Shown one piece after another: positions 17,576-24,834 of a DNA stretch of 38,268 nt. The notes below the pieces were generated by a model. The model saw nothing but the letters and a program-made list of their open reading frames with translations, did no database searches and was not told the DNA's origin. Position 1 is the first letter of the stretch, and every line of letters begins with the position of its first letter. The stretch is from Fidelibacterota bacterium (lineage in GTDB: Bacteria; Pseudomonadota; Alphaproteobacteria; Rhodospirillales; Rhodospirillaceae). The stretch spans positions 1-38,268 of the forward strand of contig CANISR010000012.1 in NCBI GenBank assembly GCA_947470105.1, written 5' to 3'. The translations under genes were made by a program, and so were the position numbers.

Positions 17576-17600
17576 GGAACTGTATGCCGGCCTAGTCGTT
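17576..17600 (+). promoter_or_regulatory. EcfG general-stress promoter for the Gln-rich protein gene
   Basis: GGAAC at 17576-17580 and CGTT at 17597-17600 are exactly 16 bases apart, a perfect match to the consensus of the EcfG sigma factor that runs the PhyR/NepR general stress response. The start codon of the next gene is 38 bases downstream, a normal leader length. Confidence 0.72.
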
Positions 17601-17637
17601 TCATTGGTGTCTGAAACAACAGAAGAGAGTGTCCTCC

Positions 17638-17880
17638 ATGAACCAATCCAATCAGGACAGCCAGAAGCAGCAGAACCAGCAGCAGTCCGGCCAGAATCAA
17701 CAGGGCGCGGGTCAGCAGGGCGCCGATAAGGACCGTAACAAGTCCGGCCAGCACGATCCGCAGAAGCAGCAGAGCCAGGAAGACAAAGATCGCCAGCGCC
17801 AGCAGGGCGACGATTCCAAGCGCGATGAAGCCAAGCGCTCCGGCCCGCAGTCCGATAGCGACAAGAGCGACAAGAAGTAA
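17638..17880 (+). CDS. Small glutamine-rich, intrinsically disordered protein
   Basis: An 80-residue, extremely hydrophilic protein made almost only of Gln, Lys, Asp, Ser, Asn and Gly, with no hydrophobic core and no cysteine, aromatic or signal sequence. It begins MNQSNQDSQKQQNQQQ and ends in charged DKSDKK. It should be disordered in the cytosol and may act like hydrophilin-type stress protectants. That is inferred from composition and from the perfect EcfG promoter upstream. GAGAG lies 9 bases before the ATG; an in-frame GTG at 17629 is an alternative start. A clear terminator follows at once, so it is a one-gene transcript. Confidence 0.78.
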   Translation: MNQSNQDSQKQQNQQQSGQNQQGAGQQGADKDRNKSGQHDPQKQQSQEDKDRQRQQGDDSKRDEAKRSGPQSDSDKSDKK

Positions 17881-17909
17881 TCCACGCGGATTGCGAGACT
17901 GAAGCCAGG

Positions 17910-17945
17910 CCCTCCGTGCGCAAGCACGGAGGGTTTCGCTTTTTA
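17910..17945 (+). terminator. Intrinsic terminator after the Gln-rich protein gene
   Basis: CCCTCCGTG and CACGGAGGG form a perfect 9-bp stem with a 6-base loop (CGCAAG), followed by TTTCGCTTTTTAG. It starts 30 bases past the stop codon and also stands at the end of the convergent metY gene. Confidence 0.88.
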
Positions 17946-17952
17946 GTGGTGT

Positions 17953-19245
17953 TTATGAAGCCTTCAGCGCCTGTTCGAGATCGGCGAGGATGTCGTCGAT
18001 ATGCTCTATGCCCAGCGACAGGCGGACGTAACCTTCGCTCACGCCGGATTTAAGCTGCTCGTCGGCGGTGAGCTGCGAGTGTGTGGTGGATGCCGGGTGG
18101 ATGGCTAGTGAGCGCACATCGCCGATATTCGCCACATGATAGAACATCTTGAGACTATCAATGAACGCGCGGCCGGCAGCGGCGCTGCCTTTGAGTTCGA
18201 AGCCCAGCAGAGCGCCGTACCCGCCTTTCAGGTAGGCATCGGCGCGCCGCTTGACCTCGCCCGTCTGCTGACTGGGAAAGATCACCTTCGTGACTTTGGG
18301 ATGTTTGGCGAGGTAGTCGGCCACGGCATTGGCGTTGGCGCACTGTTGGCGGATGCGCAAGGCCAGGGTCTCCAGCCCCTGTATGAACATGAAGGCGTTG
18401 AACGGCGACATGGCGGCGCCCACGTCGCGCAGCAGGGTCACGCGCGCCTTAATTATATAAGCGATGGGCCCGAGCGGCTTCACGGCCTGGGTCCACACCG
18501 CGCCGTGGTAGCTGGGGTCGGGGGTGTTGAGCATGGGGAAGCGTTTGGCATTCTTCTCCCAGTCGAAGGTGCCGCCGTCTACGATGATGCCGCCGATGGA
18601 GGTGCCGTGGCCGCCGATATACTTGGTGGTCGAATGCATGACGATGGCGGCGCCATGGTCCAGCGGCCGGCACAGCACGGGTGCGGCGGTATTATCCATG
18701 ATCAGCGGTACGCCCAAGCTGGCGCCGATCTTAGCCACCTCGGTGATGGGGAACACATTCAGTTTCGGATTGGGCAGCGTTTCGCCGTAGTAGCAGCGCG
18801 TTTTGTCGTCGGTAGCGCGGCGGAAATTCTCCGGGTCGGAGGGATCAACGAAGCGGCATTCGATGCCCATGGTCTTCATGGTATTGGCGAACAGGTTCCA
18901 GGTGCCGCCGTAGATGTCGGTGGAGCACACCAGATTGTCGCCGGCGTGGGTGATGTTTTGCACCGCGAACAGGGATGCAGCCTGGCCCGACGACAGCGCG
19001 AGGGCGGCGATACCACCTTCTAGCGCAGCGACGCGCTCCTCCAGCACGGCCTGGGTCGGGTTCATGATCCGGGTGTAGATATTCCCGAACTCTTTCAGCG
19101 CGAACAGGTTGCCAGCATGCTCGGTGGAATTGAACTGGTAGGAGGTGGTTTGATAGATCGGCACCGCCACAGCATTGGTGGTGGGGTCGGACCTGTAGCC
19201 CGCGTGCAAGGCGATGGTTTCCGGATGTTTTGATGTTGTCGGCAT
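17953..19245 (-). CDS. metY: O-acetylhomoserine sulfhydrylase
   Basis: A 430-residue PLP enzyme of the Cys/Met metabolism family that makes homocysteine from O-acetylhomoserine and sulfide. The length fits the MetY subgroup, not the shorter MetB/MetC (about 380-400). The PLP lysine is Lys208 in VMHSTTKYIGGHG. Other family marks are the N-terminal ETIALHAGYRSDPTT, YTRIMNPTQAVLEERVAALEGG, and the end EGYVRLSLGIEHIDDILADLEQAL. The start at 19245 fits the family; the open frame extends further upstream without homology. A GGAG motif lies 9 bases upstream. I see no SAM riboswitch in the leader. Confidence 0.93.
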   Translation of the reverse strand: MPTTSKHPETIALHAGYRSDPTTNAVAVPIYQTTSYQFNSTEHAGNLFALKEFGNIYTRIMNPTQAVLEERVAALEGGIAALALSSGQAASLFAVQNITHAGDNLVCSTDIYGGTWNLFANTMKTMGIECRFVDPSDPENFRRATDDKTRCYYGETLPNPKLNVFPITEVAKIGASLGVPLIMDNTAAPVLCRPLDHGAAIVMHSTTKYIGGHGTSIGGIIVDGGTFDWEKNAKRFPMLNTPDPSYHGAVWTQAVKPLGPIAYIIKARVTLLRDVGAAMSPFNAFMFIQGLETLALRIRQQCANANAVADYLAKHPKVTKVIFPSQQTGEVKRRADAYLKGGYGALLGFELKGSAAAGRAFIDSLKMFYHVANIGDVRSLAIHPASTTHSQLTADEQLKSGVSEGYVRLSLGIEHIDDILADLEQALKAS

Positions 19246-19449
19246 TGGATCGTTCTCCCTCTGGGCGGCGTAACGGCAATGTTCGCGCGGTGGGAGAATA
19301 TAGCCGCAAAAACGGCCCCAAAACACGGGCCAACGGGGGGATTGGCGCCTGCCTTGTGGGGCCGTTCTTATCGTCCTGCCGGGGGGATCCCTGGGGTGAG
19401 GGACGGAGGACTGTTGAACGGGGCTGACGGGCCGGCCGTTCATAAAGTT

Positions 19450-19477
19450 AATGTAAGAAGGGCCCCCTTTGTTTCAA
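19450..19477 (-). promoter_or_regulatory. Possible housekeeping promoter for metY
   Basis: On the minus strand TTGAAA and TACATT are 16 bases apart, a fair sigma-70 match about 205 bases before the metY start. The site lies in a relatively AT-rich patch. It is a candidate only. Confidence 0.3.
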
Positions 19478-19500
19478 GCCGGCGCGACAATTTTTTAGGG

Positions 19501-20217
19501 TTAATCCAACGTCGCGGCGAGGGCGAGAAGGGCGCCTTTCGGGTCGTCCTCGATGGTATCGCCGTGAGAGACGATGACGCGCTTGAGCGGCAGCGCGGCC
19601 CACGCTCTGAGCTGATTGGCCAAGTCAGCCTTGCCCTTGCCGATGGCCAGCTTCACAAGCGCCGGCACATGCGGCGTATCGCCGGCAAAGCCCATCAATT
19701 GTAGCATCCAACCGCCGAAACCGTGCGGGTGGTGGATATTGCCGACAATGTCATTGAGCACCAGGGTGACGCCGCTGGCGCCGTGAATCTCAAGTGCTGC
19801 TTCGTGATTGTGCCTGCCCGGTACTGTGACAAAGCGCACGTTCGGGTCGGCAAAAGTGACGTCCGTGGCGTCTACGGGCACGATCTTCGCCACCTTCGCC
19901 CGTGCGCCTTCCGGGGCGATGACCTGGATCGAAGGATAGCGGTCCTTCCAGATCTTGGCGTCCAGGCGGTGACGGTCGTTGGGGACGATCAAGTAGGCGA
20001 GGGTTCCGAAGTCTTCGAGCTCGCGCATTTCGTCCTCGTCGAGGGCGATGCCGTTGAACACCACCGCGCGCCCGTCGCGCATGCGCACGACCGTCATGCG
20101 CCGCGGAAAATCGCCCACTGCCATTTTGATGTCGCCGACGACGGTAAGGATGTTCTCTTCTACGGCACGCAGGCGTTCGTGGGGCAGGACGGTCCAGTGT
20201 TCCAGCGGTGCGGACAC
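19501..20217 (-). CDS. Metallo-beta-lactamase-like protein, DUF4336 type
   Basis: A 238-residue cytosolic protein resembling the DUF4336 branch of the metallo-beta-lactamase fold. Typical segments are FPRRMTVVRMRDGRAVVFN, LIVPNDRHRLDAKIW, a central PGRHNHEAALEI and VTLVLNDIVGNIHHPHG, ending with LKRVIVSHGDTI. The classical HxHxDH metal motif is missing, so it may not be a hydrolase, or may use a different metal site. The start is GTG at 20217, behind AGGAGA. A perfect EcfG promoter lies 30 bases upstream, so the protein belongs to the general stress response. Confidence 0.75.
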   Translation of the reverse strand: MSAPLEHWTVLPHERLRAVEENILTVVGDIKMAVGDFPRRMTVVRMRDGRAVVFNGIALDEDEMRELEDFGTLAYLIVPNDRHRLDAKIWKDRYPSIQVIAPEGARAKVAKIVPVDATDVTFADPNVRFVTVPGRHNHEAALEIHGASGVTLVLNDIVGNIHHPHGFGGWMLQLMGFAGDTPHVPALVKLAIGKGKADLANQLRAWAALPLKRVIVSHGDTIEDDPKGALLALAATLD

Positions 20218-20246
20218 GAGGCTCTCCTAAAGGCAGGTTGAAGGCC

Positions 20247-20271
20247 AACGTTGCTAGGAGGAGCGTGTTCC
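20247..20271 (-). promoter_or_regulatory. EcfG general-stress promoter for the DUF4336 gene
   Basis: On the minus strand GGAAC (20271-20267) and CGTT (20250-20247) are exactly 16 bases apart, a perfect consensus match. The site ends 29 bases before the GTG start codon, in the only gap between this gene and the isochorismatase gene. Confidence 0.72.
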
Positions 20272-20334
20272 GGAGCGTGGGTGAATACAGCCGATGCGTG
20301 CGCGCCGGTATATCCAGCGCAATAATGACGCGAT

Positions 20335-20817
20335 CTAGGCGGATAGGGCCGCGAGCACGTCTTCGTATCGGTCGATGACCTTGCCGAAGTGATGGCGCCA
20401 CAGACTCACCCCGAGCGCGCCGCTGCGGTCGAGGGATGAGCCGATCGTGAGATCGGCGATCAGGGTGGGGTGCAGCCCGGCATCGAACAGCGCGAAGCCC
20501 GCCGCGAGAACGCAGGTATCGGCCTGGATGCCGCAGACCAGGATGCGGTCGGTCTTAAGTGCGCCCAGGTAGGCGACGGTCTCCGGCGTGGGAGCGTAAC
20601 CGTGCTTGATGAAAACCTTGTCCGCCGCAACCAAGCACTCATCAGAGGGGCCCGGCGCCCAGTTCAGTTGGGCGCGGAAGGGAACCACCGCCTCGTCGTG
20701 GCGCTCGACGGTGGCGGCGGAGGGCATTAGTGGCAGCAGCTTTTCGATGCCGGCGATCAGGTCCGGCGGCGGCGCGAAACTGGCCTGAACGTCGATGATG
20801 AGAAGCGCTTGGCGCAT
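20335..20817 (-). CDS. Isochorismatase-family cysteine hydrolase
   Basis: A 160-residue cytosolic hydrolase of the isochorismatase/nicotinamidase fold. The catalytic triad is visible: Asp9 (LLIIDVQASF), Lys71 (VFIKHGY) and Cys102 (GIQADTCVLA). It resembles small ycaC-like or nicotinamidase-related members; the substrate is unknown. The start at 20817 is chosen because the conserved core begins there. A longer form starting at 20868 would overlap the start codon of the divergent gene. Spacing to the DUF4336 gene (117 bases) allows a shared transcript, but that gene has its own promoter. Confidence 0.82.
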   Translation of the reverse strand: MRQALLIIDVQASFAPPPDLIAGIEKLLPLMPSAATVERHDEAVVPFRAQLNWAPGPSDECLVAADKVFIKHGYAPTPETVAYLGALKTDRILVCGIQADTCVLAAGFALFDAGLHPTLIADLTIGSSLDRSGALGVSLWRHHFGKVIDRYEDVLAALSA

Positions 20818-20867
20818 GGCCTGAAAGTAGGCCAAGCTGGGGAGCCGATCAATCTTAGGGGACACCA

Positions 20868-21698
20868 TTGACGCCCTTGACCTGTCCGCATTGCGCCTCC
20901 GTGCGCGATACGCCGTTCTGCGCGGCCTGCGGCGAGGCGCCCATCAAGCCCCGCGACCTGTCGCTCCCAGGCCTGGTGGAGATGGTCTACACCGCCTTCA
21001 GTCCCGTGGACGGCAAGGTGCTGCGCAGCTTTCGCAAGCTGCTCACCCATCCCGGCGGCCTGACGCGGGCGTTCCAGGACGGCCTGCGCAAACCCTACAT
21101 CGGCCCGCTCCAGATCTTCCTGCTCGCGAACGTGCTGTTCTTCGCGGTGCAGTCTTTCACCGATTTCAAGGTGTTCACGGCGACGCTGGAGGCTCGGCTG
21201 CTGCCGACGCAGATGTTGAGCGATCTCAGCCAGGCGCTCCTGGATGCACGGCTCCACGCCACCGGGCGCAGCTTCGCCCAATATGCCCCGGTGTTTGACC
21301 AGGCGGTGGCGGTGAATGCGAAGTCCCTGATCGGTTTGATGGTGCCCTTCCTGGCCGTACTACCGCCGTTCGTGTTCTGGCGCGCTGCAAAGCCGCTCGC
21401 TGTGCATGTCGTGTTCTCGCTGCACTTCTACGCCTTTTTGACCTGCATGTTCTGCCTGCCGCTGGCGGGTGTGATTTTCGCCCGGCGTCTGGGTTTCAGC
21501 GGTCCGGTGCCGCAGTCCGTCGACAATTCCATGGCGATCTCTATGGTGATGGCGAGCGCAGTCTATTTTTATATGGCCGCCGCAACGGTCTACGGCGCGC
21601 GGGGCACCGCGCAGACGATGGTGCTGACCTTCGGCGCGGTGGCGATCTTCTTTGCCTACCGCTTCGTGCTGCTGCCGATCACGCTCTATACGACTTGA
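20868..21698 (+). CDS. DUF3667-type membrane protein with zinc ribbon
   Basis: A 276-residue protein. A zinc ribbon lies at the N-terminus (Cys6, Cys9, Cys18, Cys21 in CPHC and CAAC). A cytosolic part follows with FSPVDGKVLRSFRKLLTHPGGLTRAF, the hallmark of DUF3667. About five membrane helices follow (about residues 83-103, 145-165, 174-200, 220-243, 250-272). The start is TTG at 20868, decided by AGGGGA at a good distance upstream. Function is unknown for the family. Its start lies only 50 bases from that of the divergent isochorismatase gene, so the two promoters must lie inside each other's coding regions. Confidence 0.8.
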   Translation: MTPLTCPHCASVRDTPFCAACGEAPIKPRDLSLPGLVEMVYTAFSPVDGKVLRSFRKLLTHPGGLTRAFQDGLRKPYIGPLQIFLLANVLFFAVQSFTDFKVFTATLEARLLPTQMLSDLSQALLDARLHATGRSFAQYAPVFDQAVAVNAKSLIGLMVPFLAVLPPFVFWRAAKPLAVHVVFSLHFYAFLTCMFCLPLAGVIFARRLGFSGPVPQSVDNSMAISMVMASAVYFYMAAATVYGARGTAQTMVLTFGAVAIFFAYRFVLLPITLYTT

Positions 21699-21699
21699 C

Positions 21700-22008
21700 C
21701 TAGCCGGCCGCGGCCCTGAAGGCGTCGGCGACCGCCGCGGCGCTCGGCAGCTGCGACGTGACGGATACCAGGACCCTGAGCGGCGGGATCTTGGAATCGT
21801 CTTTTTCGTCCAAGAGGCCGGTGCAGATCTTCGCGACGGTCTCCGGGTCGCCCGTGAACAGCAGGCGTTCGGCGGTTCCAGGGCGGGCAAGCGATTTGAC
21901 CGTCAGCCCATGGCGGTCCAACGTCAGCAGGATGTGATCGCCGTTGGCGAGTTCGATCTCGCTGTACGGAGTCGCGAAGTTGTCGTCGTAAGACACGATC
22001 AAGCCCAT
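21700..22008 (-). CDS. Conserved-looking hypothetical protein
   Basis: A 102-residue soluble protein that I do not recognise. It has no signal peptide, cysteine motif or membrane helix apart from one Cys in KICTGLL. It looks alpha/beta, with a Pro/Ala-rich C-terminus (QLPSAAAVADAFRAAAG). It starts one base after the stop of the TMEM175-like gene, so it is in an operon with it and may be its partner. It is convergent with the DUF3667 gene, with one base between the stops. Confidence 0.65.
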   Translation of the reverse strand: MGLIVSYDDNFATPYSEIELANGDHILLTLDRHGLTVKSLARPGTAERLLFTGDPETVAKICTGLLDEKDDSKIPPLRVLVSVTSQLPSAAAVADAFRAAAG

Positions 22009-22009
22009 G

Positions 22010-22585
22010 CTACGCCCCCATTTGTCTTTCGATGCGCCGGTCCGGCACCAGCCACATCAGCGCCACGCCGATATAAATCGCACCCGCGATCTTAGGCTCG
22101 AACGCGGTGCTGACGATGGCAATGGCGTAGAGCGCCGGCGAGATCTTGCCTTTCACATCGCGGCCAACGGCCTTTGCCAGGACGGGATTCTCCTGCTGTG
22201 TGGCCATGATGGCCCGCTGCAGAATGTAATAGGCGATGGCGGCCATGAGCAGGACTCCGCCGTAGAACGCCAGCGGCAGGGCGCCGAAGTGGTTCTCGCC
22301 GACCCAGCCGGTGACGAAGGGGAACAGGGACAGCCAGAACAGCAGATGCAGGTTGGCCCACAACACTCCGCCCGTCACATGTGTGGCGGCGTGCAGCATG
22401 TGGTGATGATTGTTCCAGTAGATGCCGACGTAGACGAAGCTGAGGATATAGCTCAGGAACACCGGAGCGAGGGGCATGAGCGCCGCCAGGTTCTCGCCGT
22501 GCGGCACCTTCATCTCCAGCACCATGATCGTGATGATGATCGCGATCACCCCGTCGCTGAATGCCTCCAGCCTGCCTTTACCCAC
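22010..22585 (-). CDS. TMEM175-like potassium channel (DUF1211)
   Basis: A 191-residue inner-membrane protein with about six helices. The N-terminal helix carries the family signature RLEAFSDGVIAIIITIMVLEM (Phe-Ser-Asp motif), which lines the pore in bacterial TMEM175 channels. The second helix ends with YVGIYWNNHHHML, also typical. The start is GTG at 22585. Bacterial members conduct potassium as tetramers; selectivity cannot be told here. It shares a transcript with the next small gene. Confidence 0.87.
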   Translation of the reverse strand: MGKGRLEAFSDGVIAIIITIMVLEMKVPHGENLAALMPLAPVFLSYILSFVYVGIYWNNHHHMLHAATHVTGGVLWANLHLLFWLSLFPFVTGWVGENHFGALPLAFYGGVLLMAAIAYYILQRAIMATQQENPVLAKAVGRDVKGKISPALYAIAIVSTAFEPKIAGAIYIGVALMWLVPDRRIERQMGA

Positions 22586-22717
22586 CCGAGCCCCCTCACG
22601 CTGAACGTGCCGATTTATAGCAAAATTAAGGCAGGTTGCGCGCCTACTTCCGCCTTTTTCGGGCGTTATGTTGAGTACAAGGCCCGGTGTATCCGGCCCC
22701 TTTTGTAGGAGATGAAT

Positions 22718-23113
22718 ATGAAAGCCCCCATTTTAGCTGTCATTGCTGCCGGTCTCCTGGCCGGCGGTTTCGCCGGCGTGACGGGCAATACCGCGTCCGC
22801 GGCCGGTGTCCGCGAGGCCCGCATTCCGTTCGTGCAATACGGCGGTATCCGCGATTGGCGCACCGCCAGTGACGACGAGTTGTTCGTCCAGGGCCGCGAC
22901 CGGCGCTGGTATCATGTGGAACTGATGGGTCCCTGTAACGGGCTTGAATTCGCCAACGGCGTCCGGTTTATGCCGTCCGACTCTGCCGGTACCTTTGACC
23001 GCTTCAGTTGGATCCAGACTAGCGACCAGCGTTGCAAGGTGCAGTCGGTGACCGCTATCCGCGGCGAGCCCTATGTGCCGAACCACCCCCGGCCGCGCGG
23101 CGACCGAAGCTAG
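22718..23113 (+). CDS. DUF6491-type exported protein
   Basis: A 131-residue exported protein with a signal peptide (MKAPILAVIAAGLLAGG..., cleaved near ASAAG). The mature part has IPFVQYGGIRDWRTASDDELFVQGRDRRWYHVELMGPCNGLEFA and GTFDRFSWI...QRCKV, the pattern of DUF6491, a small family I associate with Caulobacterales and relatives. The two cysteines may form a disulfide. AGGAG lies 6 bases before the ATG at 22718; an earlier ATG at 22712 is less well placed. Function is unknown. Confidence 0.8.
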   Translation: MKAPILAVIAAGLLAGGFAGVTGNTASAAGVREARIPFVQYGGIRDWRTASDDELFVQGRDRRWYHVELMGPCNGLEFANGVRFMPSDSAGTFDRFSWIQTSDQRCKVQSVTAIRGEPYVPNHPRPRGDRS

Positions 23114-23136
23114 TTTCTACCTGCGATAACGTGCTG

Positions 23137-23173
23137 AACGGCGGGTCCTATCCAGGGCCCGCCGTTTTGCTTT
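23137..23173 (+). terminator. Intrinsic terminator after DUF6491 gene
   Basis: AACGGCGGGTCC pairs with GGGCCCGCCGTT (one G-U pair) around TATCCA, followed by TTGCTTT. It stands 24 bases after the stop codon. Confidence 0.82.
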
Positions 23174-23226
23174 GTGGGCGGCGGGGTTAAACTAGGCCAC
23201 GCTGTATTTCAAAAGAGGGGATGACC

Positions 23227-23643
23227 ATGATCAGAGTATTGGCATGCGCCGCCGCCGCACTTGGCCTTATGGCAGCGGCTGTTGCTTACGGCGCCGAGGG
23301 CGGCTGGAAACCCGGACTGGCTTACGATCATGTGCTGCCCAATGTGCCGGGCAAAAGCCTCAGGGCTGTTGTGGTGGAATAGGCGCCGGGGCAGGCGTCG
23401 CCGGCGCATTTCCACGCCAGGTCGGCGTTCATCTCCGCGACCGTTCTGGAAGGCGCCGTGCGCAGCCAGGTCAATGACGGACCGGCCAAAATCTATCACG
23501 TGGGCGAAACCTTCACCGAATCACCCGGCGACCGCCATAGCATCAGCGAGAACGCCAGCAAGACTGAGCCCGCGCGCCTGCTGGCGGTGTTTGTGTTGGA
23601 TAGCACTGAGACCGTGCTCACGACGCCCGATCCCAAAAAATAG
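23227..23643 (+). pseudogene. Cupin-domain secreted protein with in-frame TAG
   Basis: Reading through one TAG gives about 138 residues in one frame: a signal peptide (MIRVLACAAAALGLMAAAVAYG), then a single cupin barrel with HFHARSAF (metal-binding His) and GPAKIYHVGETFTESPGDRHSISENAS, ending near LLAVFVLDSTETVLTTPD. The TAG is at 23380-23382 (codon 52), between VVVE and APGQASPAHFH, where relatives usually have Tyr. Everything after it keeps full family similarity, so the lesion is recent, is a read error, or is suppressed. The true start is ATG 23227 (GAGGGG 6 bases upstream) or ATG 23221. Confidence 0.75.
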
Positions 23644-23648
23644 AAGTC

Positions 23649-24125
23649 CTACTTTTTAGCGGCGCCGCAACTTGCCGACAGCCAGCGCGCGTCCAGGGTC
23701 ATGCTCATATTGCCGAGCATGCCCTCCAGGGTGGCCGCTCCCTGCACCCGGGTCGGCGAGGGCGCGTCCACGCGCGCGGCGCCCGTGCCGGTGAAGAGGC
23801 CGGTGCAGGCAATGCCCGCCTCAAAATGGCGCGGTGTGGACACACCGGTGTTGCGGGTACAGCCGGACTGCTTGTCGAACCGGTCGAAGCCGGCGGCGAT
23901 GTCCTTCTGTGTGACGCAGGCGCGCTCCACCCGCGGCCGCCCGTCCATGCGCTCGAACTGCGCGCGCTGTTCATCCGGCAAGCTTTGCAGCAGCGCCGGC
24001 GGAATCTGCAGCCCTTCGATGGCCAGGGTGCTCGTAACTTCCCAAGCGCCCTCCTTGATGTCGAGAGTCTCCGCCATGGCGGCGTGGGTAAAGGCAATGA
24101 GGGCGAGGACTGTGATGATGCGCAT
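23649..24125 (-). CDS. DUF3617-type exported protein
   Basis: A 158-residue periplasmic protein. The signal peptide is at residues 1-18 (ending HAAMA). It is followed by the DUF3617 pattern: IKEGAWEVTSTLAIEG, a segment with ERACVTQKDIA, CTRN, and a C-terminal ATLEGMLGNMSMTLDARWLSASCG. Four cysteines likely make two disulfides. Function is unknown. Its stop lies five bases from that of the convergent cupin pseudogene. Confidence 0.78.
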   Translation of the reverse strand: MRIITVLALIAFTHAAMAETLDIKEGAWEVTSTLAIEGLQIPPALLQSLPDEQRAQFERMDGRPRVERACVTQKDIAAGFDRFDKQSGCTRNTGVSTPRHFEAGIACTGLFTGTGAARVDAPSPTRVQGAATLEGMLGNMSMTLDARWLSASCGAAKK

Positions 24126-24172
24126 GGGCCATACCTTGCCCCGCGTATGTGGCGGCGGCGTGGCAGAGTCCG

Positions 24173-24574
24173 TCAGCCGAACCCGGGCGCGAATTCGATC
24201 AGGTCCCATTTGTTGCCTAGGACATCCTGGAACACCGCCACCGTGCCATATGGCTCGCTCCGCGGCGCCTCGGTGAAGGCGACGCCGCGCTCAACGTAGG
24301 CGCTGTAGTCGCGCTGGAAGTCGTCGGTGTGCAGGAACAGGAACACGCGTCCGCCGGTCTGGTCTCCCACCCGTGCGGTTTGCTCCGGCGTAGCAGCCTT
24401 GGCGAGCAGGATGCTCGTGCCGTGGCCGCCCGGCGGCGCCACCAGCACCCAGCGCTTGCCGCCGCCGAGGGCCGTGTCGCTCACCAGCGCGAAGCCCAGC
24501 TTCTCGGTAAACCAGGCGATGGCCGGGTCGTAGTCGTGGACCAGGAGTGCGACGGAACCGATGTGCTGAGTCAT
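24173..24574 (-). CDS. VOC-superfamily (glyoxalase-like) protein
   Basis: A 133-residue protein with the two beta-alpha-beta-beta-beta halves of the vicinal-oxygen-chelate fold. The first half starts HIGSVALLVHDYDPAIAWFTEKLGF and the second FLFLHTDDFQRDYSAYVERGVAF, ending DVLGNKWDLIEF. Metal-ligand positions are His4 and the final Glu of DLIEF, as in glyoxalase/bleomycin-resistance relatives. The substrate is unknown. The ribosome-binding site is weak (AAGG 13 bases upstream). It lies 47 bases before the DUF3617 gene on the same strand. Confidence 0.88.
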   Translation of the reverse strand: MTQHIGSVALLVHDYDPAIAWFTEKLGFALVSDTALGGGKRWVLVAPPGGHGTSILLAKAATPEQTARVGDQTGGRVFLFLHTDDFQRDYSAYVERGVAFTEAPRSEPYGTVAVFQDVLGNKWDLIEFAPGFG

Positions 24575-24608
24575 GATTCTAAATACGCCTTAGGGTTTTC
24601 CATCTCGC

Positions 24609-24754
24609 GTCATCCTTGGGCGAGCGAAACTCGACCGGGGATCCAGGGCGGTAACGATGGAGGGCTGTCAGGGAACACGCTGTTAGACGCGTCGAGATAT
24701 TCTCAGCCGGCCATCTTTTCTATCCTGGATTCCCGGGTCAAGTCCGGGAATGAC
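24609..24754. repeat. Intergenic palindromic repeat element
   Basis: GTCAT at 24609 and ATGAC at 24750-24754 bound a region with diverged inverted arms. The left arm (24629-24647) is the complement of the right arm (24724-24743), about 17 of 19 positions with one gap, and both contain CCTGGAT-x-CCCGG. The right arm also carries its own hairpin, ATTCCCGG/CCGGGAAT. Similar 'CCCGGGTCAAGTCCGGGAATGAC' type palindromes are common dispersed repeats in alphaproteobacterial intergenic DNA. Confidence 0.6.
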
Positions 24755-24784
24755 AATGGAGCGTGGGGCAGACATCCCAAAACA

Positions 24785-24813
24785 AAACGGCGGACCTTTG
24801 GGGTCCGCCGTTT
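24785..24813 (-). terminator. Intrinsic terminator after ybdD-cstA operon
   Basis: AAACGGCGGACC and its exact complement form a 12-bp stem with a 5-base loop. On the minus strand it is followed by TGTTTTGGG. It stands 22 bases after the stop of the YbdD-like gene. Confidence 0.8.
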
Positions 24814-24834
24814 GGCATTCTTATCTCGGTCCGG

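Noticed and set aside
17638-17880. Gln-rich protein as a spurious low-complexity frame
   Set aside because: It has a perfect EcfG promoter at the correct distance, a plausible ribosome-binding site and a strong terminator 30 bases after the stop, so I kept it as a gene.
19246-19500. SAM-II type riboswitch before metY
   Set aside because: Alphaproteobacterial metY genes often carry one, so I looked for its P1 stem and the conserved UGAUAAAUGUAGCUAAAA-like strand on the minus strand. Neither is present; only single short words match.
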